From Gambelia wislizenii (Eukaryota; Chordata; Lepidosauria; Squamata; Crotaphytidae): a stretch of DNA of 64,000 nucleotides. The stretch covers positions 86,025,001 through 86,089,000 of the forward strand of contig JAUMIR010000004.1 of assembly GCA_030847615.1 (NCBI GenBank), given 5' to 3'. The translations under genes and the position numbers were made by a program. Of this stretch, positions 33,610 to 44,721 are shown one piece after another (within the stretch, counting starts at the first letter, position 1; every line of letters begins with the position of its first letter). The notes beneath the pieces were generated by a model, which did not search any database, was not told the origin of the DNA, and was given only the letters and a program-made list of their open reading frames with translations.

Positions 33610-34438
33610 TATATATTAATTTTTCAATTGTGTGCATATCTGGATAAGCATATCTCCGCTCGTCCAGTAATATAGTAGTCTGGGACCACATACATTCACT
33701 TATTCATACGCACAAGCGAATAGGAAAAAATCCTTGAGCAGCCTTGGCTGTGTTGCCAGAAGTAGAATCATAGTATGACATGCAGGACCTGTGATCAGAG
33801 TAGCACCACATTTTTACTACTGACATGGATTACAGTGTGGCGAGATACTCTGAACTACAATCAGACAAGCCCAGTGCATGTGGCGTTTGCGGGGCTGCTA
33901 CAGATCAAAGAAATTCACCACAGCTACGAGGTAGGTACAGCATTTCCCACCAGTATATACAAACCCAAGGTGAGCCTCTGCAACATGAAGCTGGCAGTGC
34001 TTTTAGACAGGTAGCTTTAATGGCAATTGAGATGATAATACAACATAGGCCTTTAGGATATTCTTATATTGAGGAGTAGGAGGGCTGAAATAGCCATAAG
34101 GGGCCTTAGGTTACAGTAGAAGCAAAGTTGAATATCCACACATAGGCAATACTTTTATTATTATCAATGATACAGTTGCAAATTGGGCAGCCTTTCAAAT
34201 TCTTCCAAACTCTTCATTAGACTATATAGTTAAAAAAATAAAATTGGAAGCAGTGGTGAAAGTAAAAACATTTTTCACTAGATGGTTTAAACCATCTGAG
34301 GTCTCAAATTAAAATTAGTCCCCAACTGGAGATTACTGGTTTGAGGAGTCAGCAAAATATGCAGCTTTCACATGACCTCTAGCAAAACCCACTGGGCAGA
34401 AGACAACCTAGCTGTTACCCCCAGAGGTCAACATTGGC
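33610..34438. other. unassigned noncoding DNA
   Basis: No gene or repeat recognised. Confidence 0.5.
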
Positions 34439-34441
34439 TTT

Positions 34442-34476
<35 letters not shown>
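34439..34476. repeat. (TTTC)n microsatellite
   Basis: About nine TTTC units. The 163-aa frame at 34372-34863 passes through it and gains its FFLSFFLS stretch from it. Confidence 0.97.
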
Positions 34477-35466
34477 GGCAGAATCTTGTCACAATGCCAG
34501 AGTGTTCTTAAGTCTTTGGCTGCCTGTCTTTGTATAGTTAATAAACCACAGACAGTCAGAGTGACTGTTATCCATTTCCTCTGTAAGGGTAATCAAAGAG
34601 CAAAGGCTAACAAAAACATCCTTCTCTTCTACCACTTGCCTGCCCTGGGCAAAGTTCCTTGCTCACTGCTTCTCTGTTTCCCAATTGCTTCAGAAGAGGG
34701 AATGGGTCTTACCATCCCAGCTGCCACAGCCACCGCCAACCAATTTAGGGTTGCATCAGAGCAAATGACTCCACACCTGCTGCCAATCAACAGACTGCAA
34801 TTACTTGACAGCAATGGCTTTCATGAGCCACAGCTCTGCAAGGTGAGGGGGGCAAGGTGCTAATGAGCCCAACAAGGTACTAATGAGCCAGCACTGCCAA
34901 AGTACCCCCTTGGCCTTAGGACAGCACTTTACAGTCTAGGCTCTGCTACAGAAATATTTGCAGGTAGTAAAGCCATGGCTGGCCAGCCACGGGCCGCCAC
35001 ATGGCTACACAACAGCAAACAACTAATGAAGGGCCTGAGCCATAGATTTGTGCTGTCTCATGTGCATTCCATTCTATGCTGCCACATGGCTCTGCATGCA
35101 AACAAGTGCCAGCCAGTTCATGCAGCTTTGTCTTCTCCCCCTACCCCACATTTCTCTTTTGTATCATCAATACAAGTGTCTGTAAGTGGGCAAAATTTTC
35201 AAGATTATATATACAATGTTCAAGATTATATAGATATTCCACCACTCCAGATTTCACACACACACACATACACACGGCATGTTTCAAATGTTTCTTTAGT
35301 ATATGCATGTTTATTTATATACAGTATATTTGTGCAATTATAAGCACCCTGTTGTCTACCACGAAAGCTGCACAAAGAAACACATACCCCCTTAAAGCAC
35401 CCTGAAAAATAAAATTAATAAAGTCATTAAAACAATTGTTGTTTTGGGAGGATTAAGCTTTATAAT
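34477..35466. other. unassigned noncoding DNA
   Basis: No gene found. A short (CA)n tract lies at 35257-35275, and a 19-bp direct repeat (TTCAAGATTATATA) at 35198-35232. Confidence 0.5.
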
Positions 35467-35650
35467 TAGGTTTGACCGAATGAAAACTGGAGAGGGTGCC
35501 TGTACCTTTCATGGTTGTGTAGAAGAGGGAATTTCAGCAGGTCTTGCTTGTCACATAAACAGGTAACAAGCAACACCAGCTGAAATTCCCTCTTCTACAC
35601 TACCATTAAAGGTACAGGAGCCCTCTCCAGTTTTCACTCTGGCAAGCCTA
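35467..35650. mobile_element. 184-bp fold-back MITE
   Basis: Left TAGGTTTGACCGAATGAAAAC, right GTTTTCACTCTGGCAAGCCTA. Inner arms GAGGGAATTTCAGCAGG and CAGCTGAAATTCCCTC pair, as do the ACAAGCAA/TTGCTTGT centres. Related copies: 62535-62690 and 44722-44812. Confidence 0.8.
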
Positions 35651-35693
35651 TGAGTTCCACCTAACCCTGCAACAGGTGGATGCACAAGACTAA

Positions 35694-35935
35694 GGAGATT
35701 ATCAGACGCGTCCAAAAAAACACAAGAGGAGCATGCGAGGATGACGTTACTGTCCTGCAAATGGGTCCCGGTTTCAGACATTGTCATCGTCCTCATGTGC
35801 TGACTCCATGCTGCAGCCGTGAGTAAGGCATTGCTTTTCATTGATGGGGATGTTCCAGGACCCGTTCGCAGGACAGTAATGTCGTCCCTGTGTGCTCCTC
35901 TTGTGTGTGTTTTTTTGCCACATCTGATAATCTCC
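35694..35935. mobile_element. GGAGATTATCAG-type MITE, 242 bp
   Basis: GGAGATTATCAGACGCGTCC and CACATCTGATAATCTCC are the ends. GATGACGTTACTGTCCTGC pairs with GGACAGTAATGTCGTCC. Left flank is TAA, right is TTT, so the duplication has decayed or I have mis-set a border by a base. Confidence 0.8.
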
Positions 35936-37025
35936 TTTATCAATCACAAAGCCCAGCCCTGTGCATGATCACTCAGAAGGAGGCTCTGCAAAAAGAAATG
36001 GGCCATCATTTCTGGTAAGTGTGCATAGGGTTTCAGCTATGCTTAGTAAGACTGACCTTTCAGCTAATGACCCTTTGTATTACATCACAGCTCAGGGACT
36101 ATTCCCAATAATTAGAGGACTCTGTTTCCTTTCCTTTTTAAAGTTCTTTATCTCCTTCTAAACCTAATACACCTAGAAAATATTATTGCTGCAGGGAGGA
36201 AAGGGGAATAAGGCAGCTGTCCCCTTGCTGTTCTAAAGTAATGGATCTGTCAGGGGGTGCTGTTCATCTGGCAGTGTTACTCTCTGATCTTCTCAGTTAG
36301 TGGGGCTGACAAAGGAAACCAAGGAGAAGGGGGAAAGCAAAATGCTATTTAAAAAAAAAAAACAAGGAAGGGGAGATGCAGGAAATTCAAAGAGATTGGA
36401 AACACAAAGATTGCTGTGACCCATTTATTAATATGTCAAGAACAATGCAGTAGAGGACCACCAGAGATCAGCAGGTGACAATGGGACTCTGGATAGCTGA
36501 GATATAATCATCAGCTCCCAACTCTCTGGTTTTGGGCTTCCCTCCACCCACTCTGACTCTTCATCTGCACAACTGAGCTCTGACTCCTTTGCAGTTGTAT
36601 TTGTTTATTGGAATAACATTTCAATGAAAGCAGAGGAAGAGATGACAGAGAAAAGGACAAGTGCACAGAAGGGGGAAGAAGAGAGCCTGCCAGTTTGCCA
36701 ACATGAAATTGAGTTTAGCAAACCATTGTTGCTCACTGCTCTCGAATAACAAGAACAAGAGGGAAACTAGTGCCAGGAGCCAAGAATTTATTAGGCAACA
36801 GCTGGAGAGGCCAAAAGCAATGGGGTGAAGAGAAGGATGATAAAGGAACATCTGTCAAAACTAACCCACCCCCTTGTCAAGGTAGAGGCTCTGGGGCAGA
36901 AGGCCCAAGAGCTGCAAAAGCACCTGTGCAGGGGAACTAGGCATGGTGCCCTCTGTTTAAAAGGAAAGGAAGAGGTTGCTGAGAAACTGCAAAAGCCAGT
37001 CACACAAACTATTCAGCCATGGATT
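35936..37025. other. unassigned noncoding DNA
   Basis: No gene or repeat recognised; the reverse frames at 36621-37003 have no domain. Confidence 0.5.
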
Positions 37026-37075
37026 CTCTGTGGGGTTTTTTCCGGGCTGTGAGGCTGTGTTCTGGAAGGGTATCT

Positions 37076-37118
37076 TTCTGACGTTTTGCCTGCATCTGTG
37101 GCTGGCATCCTCAGAGAA
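37076..37118 (-). ncRNA. decayed hammerhead ribozyme in left pLTR arm
   Basis: On the reverse strand: TTCT (stem I), CTGAGGA (core, CUGANGA), TGCC...GGC (stem II), AAAA where GAAA is required, then ACGTC, in which ACGU is a self-complementary stem III ending in a GUC cleavage site, then AGAA closing stem I. PLEs are known to carry hammerhead motifs in their pLTRs. The G-to-A change in the GAAA box should inactivate this copy. Confidence 0.6.
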
Positions 37119-37265
37119 TGGTTGGGTAATAGTGTGGGGGGGTTTTATATACTGTGAGCCCTTGGGGAGGATATGTAAATTTGTGTAAATGAATGGTTAG
37201 TTTCTGGGTACAGAAATGCAAGGCTCGTTAGTGTCTGTTTGGCTAATGGTTGGTTAATGGTCCAT

Positions 37266-38430
37266 TATCTGCTGGAATCCCCCTGTCCCTGGGTGAAGTT
37301 CATTTGCAAGTGTTGAGTTCTGATTTTAGTGTTCTTCAGGACTGGCAGCCAGGTTTTGTTTACTTTTAGCATTTCTTCTTTCCTGTTGAAGTTGTCCAGG
37401 TGTTTGTGGATTTCAATAGCTTTTCTGTGCATTCTGACATGGTAGTTGTTGGCCTGGTCCAGAATTTCGGTGTTTTCAAATAGCATTTTGTGTCCAGATT
37501 GGTTTATAACATGTTCTGCTACTGCTGATTTTTCTGGCTGGCCCAATGTGCACTGTCTTTCATGTTCCTTGATTCTTTTTTGCATACTGAATTTAGTGGT
37601 CCCCATGTAAACTTGTCCACAGCTACATGGTACATGGTAAACTCCTGCAGCTGTGAGAGGGTGTCTTCTGTCCTTCGCTGAGCATAGCATTTCTTGGATT
37701 TTCTTGGTTGGTCTGTAGAATGTTTGGAGATTGTGTTTCCTCATCAGTTTCCCTATTCTGTCTATGGAGATTTTCAGACGTGATTTTCGGGTCCATATAT
37801 TCCAAAACAGCTCTGTTGCTGCCGCGCAGCAGGGGAGCAGTTTTGGATGATGGCGTTCCTCTGGCGAACCCCTCCGTGTCACTTCTGTGACAGAATGGAG
37901 GAAACCGTGTCATATTTCACTCACGGGCAACAATTGTGAGTGAAATATGACGCGGCTTCCTCCATTCTGTCACGGAAGTGACACGGAGGGGTTTGTCAGA
38001 GGAATGCCATCGTCCAAAACTGCTCCCCTGCCATGCGACAGCAATGGAGCTGTTTTGGAATATATGGACCCGAAAATCGCATCTGAAAATCTCCTATGAC
38101 TCCTTTGATGTATGATAAAAATATGTTCCCTTTGGGTGGCTGCTTTTCTTCATTCCTGTGGTTTTTTTCTGGGTCTGGCTGCTCTTGTGATGTCTGATCT
38201 GGAGTAACCATTAGCCTGTAGAGCCCAGTTTAGGTGCTTCAGTTCGTCCTCCAGGTAGTGGGGTTCGCAGATCCTTTTTGTGTGGTCTACCAATGTTTTT
38301 ATTGTGCTTCTTTCTTGTCCTGGGTGATGATTGGAGTTCTTGTGTAGGCATCTGTCCATGTGTGTAGGTTTTCTGTATACCTTGTGGCCTAACTGTTGGT
38401 TTGCAGATGACTAGGACATCCAGGAGATAA
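37266..38430 (-). pseudogene. Penelope ORF: RT end plus GIY-YIG endonuclease
   Basis: Reverse-strand order: LLDVLVICKPTV (last RT block), CLHKNSNHHPGQERSTIKTL, ICEPHYLEDELKHLNWALQA, FLSYIKGV, then the MITE, then IGKLMRKHNLQTFYRPTKK, AAGVYHVPCSCGQVYMGTT and SMQKRIKEHERQC. GVYHVPC...VYMG is the GIY-YIG signature, and the C-x-C-G pair within it is typical of PLE endonucleases. AVAEHVINQSGHKMLFENT and the HRKAIEIHKH helix follow. The first half is frameshifted between two frames near 38211-38456. RT catalytic motifs lie upstream of the truncation and are absent. In PLEs this enzyme nicks the target DNA for insertion. Confidence 0.92.
37766..38094. mobile_element. 329-bp near-perfect palindromic MITE in the Penelope element
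   Basis: GGAGATTTTCAGACGTGA and TCGCATCTGAAAATCTCC are the ends; TAT is duplicated on both sides (37763-37765, 38095-38097). Almost every base pairs with the other half, folding around CACGGGCAACAATTGTG near 37922-37938. It is interior-related to 47653-47982 (both centre on a CACGGGCAA loop and have CGCGGC-flanked arms). Confidence 0.93.
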
Positions 38431-38576
38431 TGGACCATTAACCAACCATTAGCCAAACAGACACTAATCCTCCTTGCATATCTCCACCCAGAAACTAGCC
38501 ATTCAACACAAATTTACATATCCTCCCCAATAGGGCTTCACAGTATATAAACCACACACACACACCTACCCAACCA

Positions 38577-38619
38577 TTCTCTGAAGATCCCAGCCACAGA
38601 TGCAGGCGAAATGTCAGAA
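38577..38619 (+). ncRNA. decayed hammerhead ribozyme in right pLTR arm
   Basis: Forward strand: TTCT, CTGAAGA, CAGCCACAGATGCAGGC, GAAA, TGTC, AGAA. Both conserved boxes are intact here and stem I still pairs, but stem II has lost a pair (TCCC for TGCC) and the stem III palindrome is broken (ATGT for ACGT). It is the mirror of 37076-37118. Confidence 0.55.
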
Positions 38620-38690
38620 AGAAACTCTTCCAAAACATGGCCTCACGGCCCGGAAAAAAACCAAGGAAAATCTATGGATGTCAGCCATGA

Positions 38691-40704
38691 AAGCCTTCAA
38701 CTTCACATATTAAGCCATGCCTTCACGCTCTTCAAAATAATGTTCTTTATCCTGTGTGCACACTTGAACCAGGCCTGTCAACTCTACATTTTAGAAGTGT
38801 TCCAACATTGCTTAGACTTTTTCCATTAGCACCTCTTGAAGCCTCCCTGAGCCTTCTGTTGATTTGCAGTCTGAAGTCTGAAAAACAACAATTTTTCCTT
38901 AAGTTCTTAACATTAAGTATTAAAATCAACTGATAGCTCTGAGAACATTGTTCCAAAAACATTATGTTCTCATAATAAAATGTTTTGTGTTGTTAACCCC
39001 CATTTCTCTCTATCCTTCCTAACTTTTGCCTATTCCATCCCTTGTCTAATTAACATTGTTAAATCCATTTGGGCAGAGTGTGTTTTAAACTTCATGGCTA
39101 CTATCCAGCTCACAGTTATGTCTAATTCTGCTGGATTGTGGCCAGTGTTTTTATACTGGTACACTACAAACTGCTAGTGCTTTAGAAATAGATGATTAAA
39201 ATACAATATGCGCTTTAACAAATGAATACTATAATATGACCTTTGCTATTCTAATAGTAATCAGCCCTGTCCCTGCCATGAGTAGCTAACAGGTCTTTTT
39301 CTGTCAAGGCCCCTGCATCTCTAATAGGTGCACTTCAGGCAGAATTTCAACAGGTTAATACTGTCTCTGTGTTATTATCAATATTAGAAGATTGCCTGTT
39401 AGGCAGTTGACTGAACAACAACTTGTTTAAGTGCGTTTCCTGGGGGCAAATGCTTTTGTAAGGTAGGATAATAAAAACTTAAGTACCAGTATCTCCATTA
39501 TCACACATTGTCTTAGTTATGCTGACAATTTAAGAATATAAAGAAGAAGCCAAACCATTAGCTTCAAAACTCCCCCAAAGAGGGAAGCATTCCAGCAAAG
39601 CTACTGAATACTGAGGAAGATTTAAATTTTCATAAGGTGATAGAATATGTACTATCCACTCGCTTCTACACAGGCACTCAGTAGAAAGTAGCAAAGAATC
39701 CACACAGCAGGATGGTACTCTGTGCTGATAATGGTAAAATCCATAAAATGAATGGAAACAAATAAATACTTCTTTTACTATCAGAAAAGCAGAATGTTTG
39801 TGGCTGCCTCTGCACCTTTCCTCTCTACTATTCTGATGTGATCAGAAGCAGAAATGGCTGTGAGACCACATGCACAAGAAGTATGTAGTGTAGTGCAGGA
39901 TGACCCAGTGCCAAAACTGCCTCTGCAGCCATTTAGATGCAGTGAACACAAGCATACAAATAATTGCCCCAGGCTGAGGTACACAGTACATCATTTCTGA
40001 CAGTGAAAGGTGCCAAGTTACAAGCTGACCCCACCATCTGCCTGCACATCTCTCCCTCTAATCCAAGATTCATGGAAAGAGAGATTTATTTGGGGTGGAG
40101 AAGGAGGGATACACTCTTGAATGTGCCCAGTATTGCTTTATAAATAAACAGAATGCCATGGTGCTAGTCCTGTACATGTGAACAAACCTGGCACACCACA
40201 TATCTCAATGAAAGTCATACTTTCCTCAAAAGCACACAAGAGGTAATGCTGGCAGGAGGCAGCTTCAAAAGCACAGCAGCAGCAGTGAGAGTCAGGCGAA
40301 GAGCAAAATGTTTAGATGGGATAAAACAGTGTTTATGATAGAAATATTGGTGCTGAGAAGACACTAACTTTCTGAAAACTACTGAAACCTATTTCCCCCC
40401 ATAGCAACACCTATGAAGCCAACTAAGGCTTCCCTTTTTCTCTAGGTGGTGTTTCTGTTGTGGATATATTGCATTTTCCCTGCACAAAATGGTGTATTCT
40501 AAAATAGGACCTCTTTTTCCTCCACCCCAAGATGGTGTCAATTCTGCTGGTTTAGGCTGCATGAAATAATGGTTATCTGAATAGCACAGACTGCAACCCC
40601 AGTGACACCCACTGGAAGTAAATGCCCCTGAACTATGCAGGGCTGACAGACACCTAACTGGATAGTGCTTGCAACTTCCCTATATGCCATCCAAAATTTC
40701 ACAG
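38691..40704. other. unassigned noncoding DNA
   Basis: 2 kb without recognised genes or repeats, mostly AT-rich. Nothing further supported. Confidence 0.55.
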
Positions 40705-41518
40705 ATGAAACCCAGGACACATGTGGCCAAGCAACATCAGAGTGTGTGGTCAAGATGGCAAAAGTTATTAATGAGGAAGCGTGTCCAGAGGAGGGCAACC
40801 AAAATGGTGGGAGGTCTGGAAGCCATGCTCTATGAGAAGCAGATTAGGGAGCTGGATATGTTTACCCTGGAGAAGAGAAGGTTGAGAGGGGACATTATAG
40901 CCATGTTTAAATGTTTGAAGGGATGTCATACTGAGGATGGAGCAAGCCTGTTTTCTGCTGCTCCAGAGACTAGGATACAGAGCAATGGGTTCAAACTACA
41001 GGAAAAAAGATTCCACCTAAACATTAGGAAAAACTTCCTGACAGTAAAAGCTGTTCAGAAGTGGAATACACTGCCTCAGAGTGTGGTGGAGTCTCCTTCT
41101 TTAGAGGTTTTTAAACAGAGGCTGGATGGCCATCTGTCGGGAATGCTTTCATTATGTATTCCTGCAGGGCAGGGGGGTTTGGACTACATGGCCCTTGTGA
41201 TCTCTTCCAACTCTATGATTCTAAGAACACACAAGCTAGGAGAGGCTGCAGCAGTTTGCTTTTGCCTGGATTTACAGGGAAGAGCAAGATTCCATCGCCT
41301 CCTCCCATCTTCCTCCCATCTTCCTCCTAATGGGATACAAACTACTTTTGCACTTTTTACTTAGTTTGCAGCAATTGAAGTAAGCTGAGAACAAGCAGGG
41401 AAGGTGTGTGTGGGGGGGAGAGAAACTGGGACATTTTAAAAGCAGCTGGAAAAATGAGACAACTGAGGATTAATTAGGACTGTCCCTGCCAAACTAGGAC
41501 AGTTGGAGGGTATGTCTT
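40705..41518 (+). repeat. repeat B, copy split by a CR1
   Basis: Left part to 40779 (GTGGTCAAGATGGCAAAAG) and right part from 41223 (AACACACAAGCTAGGAGAGG to GACAGTTGGAGGGTATG) together match the uninterrupted copy at 21945-22262. Confidence 0.85.
40780..41222 (+). mobile_element. CR1 3' fragment in repeat B
   Basis: Starts CGTGTCCAGAGGAGGGCAAC and ends at ...CTCTATGATTCT. One frame (40669-41364) carries KRVQRRATKMVGGLEAMLYE, LDMFTLEKRRLRGDIIAMFK and WNTLPQSVVESPSLEVFKQR, the complete CR1 ORF2 C-terminus. AAG on both sides (40777-40779, 41223-41225) may be the target duplication or microhomology. Confidence 0.92.
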
Positions 41519-41528
41519 TTGTGACTAG

Positions 41529-42181
41529 GGGCTTTATCAGACGTGGCAAATATGGCATCATAACAATGCCTAATGAATGCGAAAGGGCACACATAGCAGA
41601 CAACGTCATGCTTTAGCACTTATGTGTAGAACAGAACAGAATCAAAGAGTTGGAAGAGACCACACGGGACATCCAGTCCAACTGCCAATGTGCCCTGAGA
41701 CATACTCCCATCCATAGCATTCTTTTTTATTGACAGGCCAAGCTGCCAATAGATCTGCCATGGCATTTTTGTGCCTGTATTGCCTGCATCTGAAACCGCA
41801 CACCATTTTCCTCTTATGATTACATTGCCAATGGGCAGAACACTTGCAGTTGAGACCGAGAAAGCCAGGAGTGGGATGCTCTTTTTATGACCCTCCCTGG
41901 TTTACTTGGGACTTTGTGAGTGTGTTTCTGTGCTTATGTGTACTTTTTTTGTGTTTCTTTTGCTGTATTTTTAAATTAAACCGCACTCATCTCCTCACAA
42001 GAACCGCTGAGATCACAAACACAGAAGTTAACAGTGCTAGTGTTCATGCTCCAGTAATTCTGGGGCTGCCTTTTAATGCTATTACAGGTAGGTCTGATAA
42101 AAAGAGTTCTTTTGCCAGCAGAAAAACAGTGCAAAATATGGTGGCAAAAGAACGTTTGTAGAGGCTTGTCTGATAAAGTCC
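41529..42181 (+). mobile_element. CTTTATCAGACG-type MITE, 653 bp
   Basis: GGGCTTTATCAGACGTGGC and TTGTCTGATAAAGTCC, with the triplet TAG duplicated (41526-41528, 42182-42184). A 65-bp CR1 tail sits inside. The interior is like 47028-47599 (CAAATATGGCATCATAA, CGCTTTTGCC-type blocks). Confidence 0.9.
41636..41700 (-). repeat. CR1 3' tail in a MITE
   Basis: ACAGAATCAAAGAGTTGGAA then CACACGGGACATCCAGTCCA, the CR1 terminal sequence in reverse. Very short, so a severely 5'-truncated insertion. Confidence 0.75.
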
Positions 42182-43830
42182 TAGTAATACCTATGTATTA
42201 CAATCTCCCCCAGCCAACCTAATCATTAGAGGTTTTTAAATGCTTTTTAGTTTCTTTCTTGTATGCTACAGAGGTTGAGCACTATTCCAGTCAACAGCAG
42301 GAATGCTTTTGTAGGTTTGTTTTAATTAATTGATAAATGCCACTGAGATTATCCCCCTCCTCTTCCATTGTGAGAACCCTTTGCTTTTTACCTAGTTCTT
42401 TGATAGTGATGTTCCTCCACTTCTGTGCAACCACAGTGTTGAAACACAAATTTCACCAATTTAAAAAAGAAAGCAGCAGCAAGAACAAACATTCATAGAC
42501 TGTCAAGCTAAAGTTATTTCAGTCTCTCACTTTGGGTTATCTCCCAGTCCCTCAAGAATCACAGACTTTTAAATCTCCTGATGCAGTGCAAGAAGAGCTG
42601 CAGCTGTTCCCGTTCCTTTCTTAATCTTCTGAGTCACCCCTTCCCTCACCTGGAAACTTGCTTGAAACAGCAGGTGAGGAGGAATGTAAGGCAACTGGAT
42701 TTGAAACAGCAGGAGGAAAGTAAGGCAACTGGATTTAAGCAGCAAAATGTGTGGGAGTAAACACTTCTGCTGTTGCAGTAACACAGGTATAAAAGATTCT
42801 GTCACTTCTGAGGCACTGGATGACATTGGTATTAGATTGGTATTAGATAGGGCCTGCAATGCCTTCTTCAACATGGTGCCCTACAGATGGTGCAATTACT
42901 GTAGTATCATTGCCAACCAGGGAAAATCCTGGGATGTTACTATTTTGAAAGCTCCCTCCTCCAAATTCCCCTTCACTGCTGCAAATAAAAACTGAAAATT
43001 AGCCAATTTATATAACAATTGAATCCTGAGACAAATTTGAAATTGGGATACACACAGTCCCACATCACTTCAATGAGTCAAGCAACTCAGGAGATTCGCC
43101 TGTGTACCCAATAGCTGGTAATTAATCATTTATCAGATTAATCCAGAAATTGATATTCATTTTTTCAGCTCGCAAATTTCAAGATTCCTGCACCCAACCC
43201 CCACCCAAATATATATATATATAAGGGAGAGTGGAAAGGGAGGGAAATGTACATGTGCAGTATTCTACCAGAATTGGGCCTGCTCAAGAGACTGCAGCCA
43301 GCAGAGACTGCCAGCCAGTGCGCGATTCTGCTGCTTGATGTAGTGGTGCCAACATCCAAAGTTCATCTCTTCACTTTATTTTTGGAGAGTGTAATGGGAC
43401 TTTGTGTATCTCTTTCTCTGACTAAAGTGACCTAATTTGGAATGCTTGGATGAAGTTCTTATTCTGAAAGATGCTGAAAATAACAAAGAAAAGCAGTCAT
43501 GGGAGGAAAAGAATGAATGGCATTGAGGGAGTACAGCAGAAGATATGTAAAGAGAGACTTGAAGGATGTAGCTCTATAATTTAGCTAAGAGAAAAGTCAG
43601 GGGGGACAGCCTCTCTGTCTATAAATACCTTCAAGGTAACTGTATAAATGAAGGAAGGGGATTAATTCACAGTCTTAGGAGGTGTCAGGACAAAGAGTAA
43701 TCATCTGGCGTTTAGGATAAGTGTTAGAAAATTAGTTGCCAGAAAGAACAGTTGGAGACAAATGTGTAGATTCTCAAGAGGTGATGAGGAAAGTGACACT
43801 GCTGCAGAGCTCCAACCGCAGGTCAGAAAA
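42182..43830. other. unassigned noncoding DNA
   Basis: No gene. A near-exact direct repeat (AAGGCAACTGGATTTRAARCAGCA, about 24 bp with gaps) occurs at 42689-42712 and 42722-42745. Confidence 0.5.
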
Positions 43831-43950
43831 AGTGGGCAACCTGGTGCCCTCCAAATTATTTGGACTACAGCTGCCACAAGCCCCAGCCAATGTGGATATT
43901 GGTTAGGGATTCTGAGGGCTGTAAAATATCTAGAACATCCCAGGTTACCT
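43831..43950. mobile_element. hAT-type fold-back MITE
   Basis: GTGGGCAACCTGGTGCCC on the left against CATCCCAGGTTACCTG on the right, around GGACTACAGCTGCCAC. Diverged. Confidence 0.55.
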
Positions 43951-44000
43951 GTCTCTTCTCTTTGGGCTCAAATCCATTCTGACTTGAGAACTGACTTGAG

Positions 44001-44616
44001 GGACCTTATCAGACACGGCAAAAATCACAGGATTACAATGTCTGGGTAGCATGAATTGGCAAGGCTATCATACAACGTCATCTTCATCTTGTGATTACCC
44101 TGTACCACAGTCACAAATAAGGTGTTACTTGTAATTGATGGGATAAGCTGTCAATAGATTGTCAATATCGCTTTTTCACAGTATTGAGGGCGTGCAAAAA
44201 CATGTCCCATTGTAATCACGAGAACACAATGTGAATGGGTGGTCCTCAGTGAGAAAACATCCAGATGAGAACGCAAAAATGAAGGACAGGATGCTCTTCT
44301 GTGAACTGTCCCATTTAGTTTGAATGTTTTTAGGTCTGTTTCAGTGCTTGTGTGTGCATTTACTTTGTTAATGAAGGGGGTTTTGCAGTTTTAAGCACGC
44401 TTATGTCTTCTCATGAGAACCACCAAAATCTCACCCAGCTAAATCACAGAAGTAAACTCCCGCTCTTAAAGCACTAGTCATTGTCATGCGATAATTCTGT
44501 GGTGGTTCTTTCGCATGATTACAGGTACATGTGATAATAAGTGTAATAATGCCACTACATTTCCACTATCCTCACTCAGAATTACAGCGTTTTTACATGC
44601 TAGTCTGATAAAGTCC
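44001..44616 (+). mobile_element. CTTTATCAGACG-type MITE, 616 bp
   Basis: GGACCTTATCAGACACGGC and CTAGTCTGATAAAGTCC as ends. This uninterrupted copy serves as the model for 5792-7357 and 27686-29831. The short CACGGCAAAAATCACAGG head, CTGTCAATAGATTGTCAATA and AAGTGTAATAATGCC are shared. Confidence 0.85.
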
Positions 44617-44721
44617 AAGAACAGTGCAAAGCAAAAGGACGGGCTCAAAGGAGCTCTATTCTTTTATTATTCCACATATTCCAAAGGTATTCCTTCTGTG
44701 CCCTTACTAATAATCTAAGAT

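Larger units (their letters stand above)
37026..38690 (-). mobile_element. Penelope-like element with inverted pLTR arms
   Basis: Reverse-strand coding for the end of a PLE reverse transcriptase and a GIY-YIG domain lies between two inverted ~240-bp arms (37030-37271 and 38420-38672). The outer words are CCGGGCTGTGAGGC on the left and GCCTCACGGCCCGG on the right; the inner words are GGTTGGTTAATGGTCCATTA and TAATGGACCATTAACCAACC. Inverted pLTRs and strong 5' truncation are both usual for Penelope elements. A palindromic MITE (37766-38094) splits the coding part. Confidence 0.9.

Noticed and set aside
34372..34863. 163-aa forward ORF
   Set aside because: Passes through a TTTC microsatellite that supplies its hydrophobic run; the rest shows no domain or composition typical of a protein.
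40669..41364. 231-aa forward ORF as a gene
   Set aside because: It is the C-terminus of CR1 ORF2 with flanking repeat B translated at both ends.
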